A stretch of DNA of 6,671 bases from Candidatus Gastranaerophilales bacterium (lineage in GTDB: Bacteria > Cyanobacteriota > Vampirovibrionia > Gastranaerophilales > Gastranaerophilaceae). The stretch lies in assembly GCA_944323585.1 (NCBI GenBank), contig CALUTA010000081.1:1-6671 (forward strand). The letters are read 5' to 3'. Below, piece after piece: positions 4,726 to 6,671 of the stretch; positions within the stretch are counted from its first letter, which is position 1; each line of letters opens with the position of its first letter. Both the position numbers and the translations under genes were made by a program. The notes beneath the pieces are model-generated. The model did not search any database. It worked only from the letters and a program-made list of their open reading frames with translations, and was not told the origin of the DNA.

Positions 4726-6671
4726 ATGAAATGTCCCATTTGCAAAAAAACAATTCCGGACGATGCGTTAAAGTGTCCTTATTGCAAAACGAGAACCGGA
4801 TTAGTTTGTAAAAATTGCAACACAGTTAATACCATTTTTGATTTAGTTTGTAAAAACTGCGGTCAGGAAATTTTAAAAATTTGCCCGCAGTGTAAAAGTG
4901 TAAACTTTCCAAATGCGCTGAATTGCAGAAAGTGTAAATATCCTTTTCCGCAAAAAGAAGAACCGCAAGATCACAAACCAAATCTTTTTGAATTTGCAAC
5001 ACAAAATCTCGTCGCACAGCAGAGTGCAAAAAACATTCTTGTAAAAAGCATACAATCAGAAGACAAAAAAATATTTTCACTAAGCGGAGCAAAAGGTACA
5101 GGAAAAACACTTGTAATTTCTCACGTTATTCAGGAACTTAGAGAAAATAATTATGTCTGGTTTTACGGAAATTGCACCCCCATTACACAATTGACACCCG
5201 GCGGGCTTCTGCAGGATATAATTATGAATTTATTTAACCTGCCGAATTTTTGTATTAATAACAACAAGTTCAGAAAAGATGCCACAAAATATTTTCAAAA
5301 TGAATTTCCATACCTTGAGCCCCCAGAAGTCGGAGATCTGCTAAACTTTTTATATCCGACCAAAAACGGCACTTTTGAAACAATGTTTGCAGCAAAAACA
5401 AGACATTTTGAACTTTTAACCAAAATTTTTGACAAAATCATTCAATACAGCCGTTTTGTAATAGTAGTCAACAATTTTGAATACATTGACGGATTTTCTT
5501 ATGAATTTTTGAACAATTACATCAAAAAAGATGATGTATTCGGGGATTTGAAACTTTTAATAGCATACAATGAACATAAACCCGCAAAAGGATTTTTCTA
5601 TTTTCCGGACAACAAAGCTGACGGCATATTCACAGATGTATATCTTGCGCCGCTTGATGCAAAACAAATGTTTATATTCGCAGACACCAAAGAAGCAGAA
5701 GACGGATTTCCCAAAATTGATGATACCACCAAACGCAAAATCTTCCTTCAAAGCAACGGCAATCCTGCATACTTAGAACAAACACTTGAACTTTACAAAG
5801 AGGAACTTTCAAAAGTTAAAACTCAGGGATTTGTAATTCCGCAGACATACACAAATGTCGTCGAAAGACGTCTGGCTGTTTTAAAAACACACAACCTGAG
5901 GGCTTATGTAACCCTTCTCGGATGCGCAATGATAGGCGACAAAATCAATCTTAATCTTATCAAACAAATATTCCAGTACAGGGATGAAGATTTTAGCGAT
6001 GTAATAGCATATCTCCATCAGAGAAACTACATTGAACCTATGAACGATATTTATTATCGTTTCAAGAGTCTGTACCTTTGGGAAACAATTGTAAAAGCAG
6101 TTAAAACCGACGACAAGTATGAAGATATAAACAAACAAATCTTCACGTCAATAACAGGATTCACAATGAATTCAACGGCAATTCTCGGGATTATTGCACA
6201 AAACCTGAGACACCCGCAACTTGCACTTGATATCTGGACAAAAAATACAAGACTTGCATCCTACACAGGTGATACAAATCTGTATGCAATTTCTCAAAAA
6301 CAGTGCCTTGCGCTTATTAACGAGCTTGACGACACAGCAACACTCAAAATCAGATATAATATTTGCGAACGCCTCGGAAAACTTCTTGCTGATTTCAATC
6401 CTAAAGAAGCAATGGATTATCTTCCGGATGCAATTTCAAATGCCAGAAATTTAGGCGATACCCCCAGAGAAATTGAACTTCTCGGCTATATGGCAAGCTG
6501 CTGCAGAAAAACAGGCACTTATTTCGGAGAAGTTGAATGCACCGACGCGGTATTAGAAAAGATGAATCCCGAACATAAGCTTGAAATAGCACTTGTCAGA
6601 TCAACAAAATTAAATGCACTTCTTAACATCGGAAACTGCGGACAAATAATAAACCTTATTGATAATGATAT
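4726..6671 (+). CDS. Triple zinc-ribbon STAND/AAA_16-like ATPase with helical repeats, 3' end outside window
   Basis: The frame is open from ATG 4726 to the window edge, giving 648 residues with no stop seen. Residues 3-70 hold six CxxC pairs (C3/C6, C17/C20, C28/C31, C42/C45, C53/C56, C67/C70), that is, three tandem zinc ribbons. A short linker leads to a P-loop module. Walker A is GAKGTGKT (121-128). The Walker B position is FVIVVNNFEYID (244-255), where the usual DD is replaced by N249-N250. A sensor-like strand is LKLLIAYNE (275-283), and the GNP motif at 345-347 is typical of STAND/AAA_16 NTPases. A winged-helix-like segment (about 380-450) is followed by helical, TPR-like sequence (from about 455). 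Such proteins act as nucleotide-controlled signalling switches with a sensor C-terminus. The target is unknown; the sigma-like factor encoded 15 bases upstream is an inferred candidate. A missing C-terminal effector, such as a cyclase or kinase, cannot be excluded. Confidence 0.85.
   Translation, partial: MKCPICKKTIPDDALKCPYCKTRTGLVCKNCNTVNTIFDLVCKNCGQEILKICPQCKSVNFPNALNCRKCKYPFPQKEEPQDHKPNLFEFATQNLVAQQSAKNILVKSIQSEDKKIFSLSGAKGTGKTLVISHVIQELRENNYVWFYGNCTPITQLTPGGLLQDIIMNLFNLPNFCINNNKFRKDATKYFQNEFPYLEPPEVGDLLNFLYPTKNGTFETMFAAKTRHFELLTKIFDKIIQYSRFVIVVNNFEYIDGFSYEFLNNYIKKDDVFGDLKLLIAYNEHKPAKGFFYFPDNKADGIFTDVYLAPLDAKQMFIFADTKEAEDGFPKIDDTTKRKIFLQSNGNPAYLEQTLELYKEELSKVKTQGFVIPQTYTNVVERRLAVLKTHNLRAYVTLLGCAMIGDKINLNLIKQIFQYRDEDFSDVIAYLHQRNYIEPMNDIYYRFKSLYLWETIVKAVKTDDKYEDINKQIFTSITGFTMNSTAILGIIAQNLRHPQLALDIWTKNTRLASYTGDTNLYAISQKQCLALINELDDTATLKIRYNICERLGKLLADFNPKEAMDYLPDAISNARNLGDTPREIELLGYMASCCRKTGTYFGEVECTDAVLEKMNPEHKLEIALVRSTKLNALLNIGNCGQIINLIDND

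Noticed and set aside
4826..6592. Minus-strand frames and short plus frames inside the zinc-ribbon ATPase
   Set aside because: The plus-strand frame from 4726 to the window end is open throughout and carries six CxxC pairs, Walker A and a GNP motif; the others are shadows.
1..6671. CRISPR array, tRNA/rRNA, insertion sequence or prophage gene
   Set aside because: No regularly spaced DNA repeats, no cloverleaf or rRNA-like conserved sequence, and no transposase or integrase motifs were seen on either strand.

Overview
The window looks like a low-GC, Gram-negative-type bacterial chromosome with strong Shine-Dalgarno sequences. Three features point, as inference only, to the non-photosynthetic cyanobacterial relatives Melainabacteria/Vampirovibrionia (gut Gastranaerophilales type). 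These are a TonB-type C-terminal domain, an N-terminal domain that recalls the cyanobacterial DUF1822 family, and a small membrane protein whose N-terminus reads V-N-F-R-G. No rRNA, tRNA, IS element, CRISPR array or phage gene was found.

Layout. Positions 1-429 (+) hold the 3' end of a HemW-like radical SAM gene. It is followed by a hairpin (442-472) that can serve as terminator for both converging transcripts. Positions 499-930 (-) encode a 143-residue single-pass membrane protein of unknown function with a strong ribosome binding site. A divergent AT-rich intergenic region (931-1119) must carry the promoters of this gene and of the next one. Positions 1120-4107 (+) encode a 995-residue protein. 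It has a cytoplasmic-type N-terminal domain, a roughly 540-residue acidic low-complexity region with short repeated motifs, one transmembrane helix near the C-terminus, a Pro/Thr/Lys-rich spacer and a terminal TonB_C-like domain.

Positions 4147-4710 (+) encode a 187-residue sigma-70/ECF-like factor, which I start at GTG 4147 and which is preceded by an extended -10 promoter (4111-4119). Fifteen bases later, from 4726 to the end of the window (+, open), comes a protein with three tandem zinc ribbons, a STAND/AAA_16-like P-loop ATPase module and the start of a helical-repeat region.

How the genes may work together. The last three genes run in the same direction: a single-pass envelope protein, a sigma-like factor, and a large zinc-ribbon signalling ATPase. 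The simplest hypothesis is an envelope-to-transcription regulatory cassette, in which the membrane protein or the ATPase controls the sigma factor. This is inferred from gene order and domain architecture, not demonstrated. It is the most interesting item in the window. The HemW end and its terminator are ordinary.
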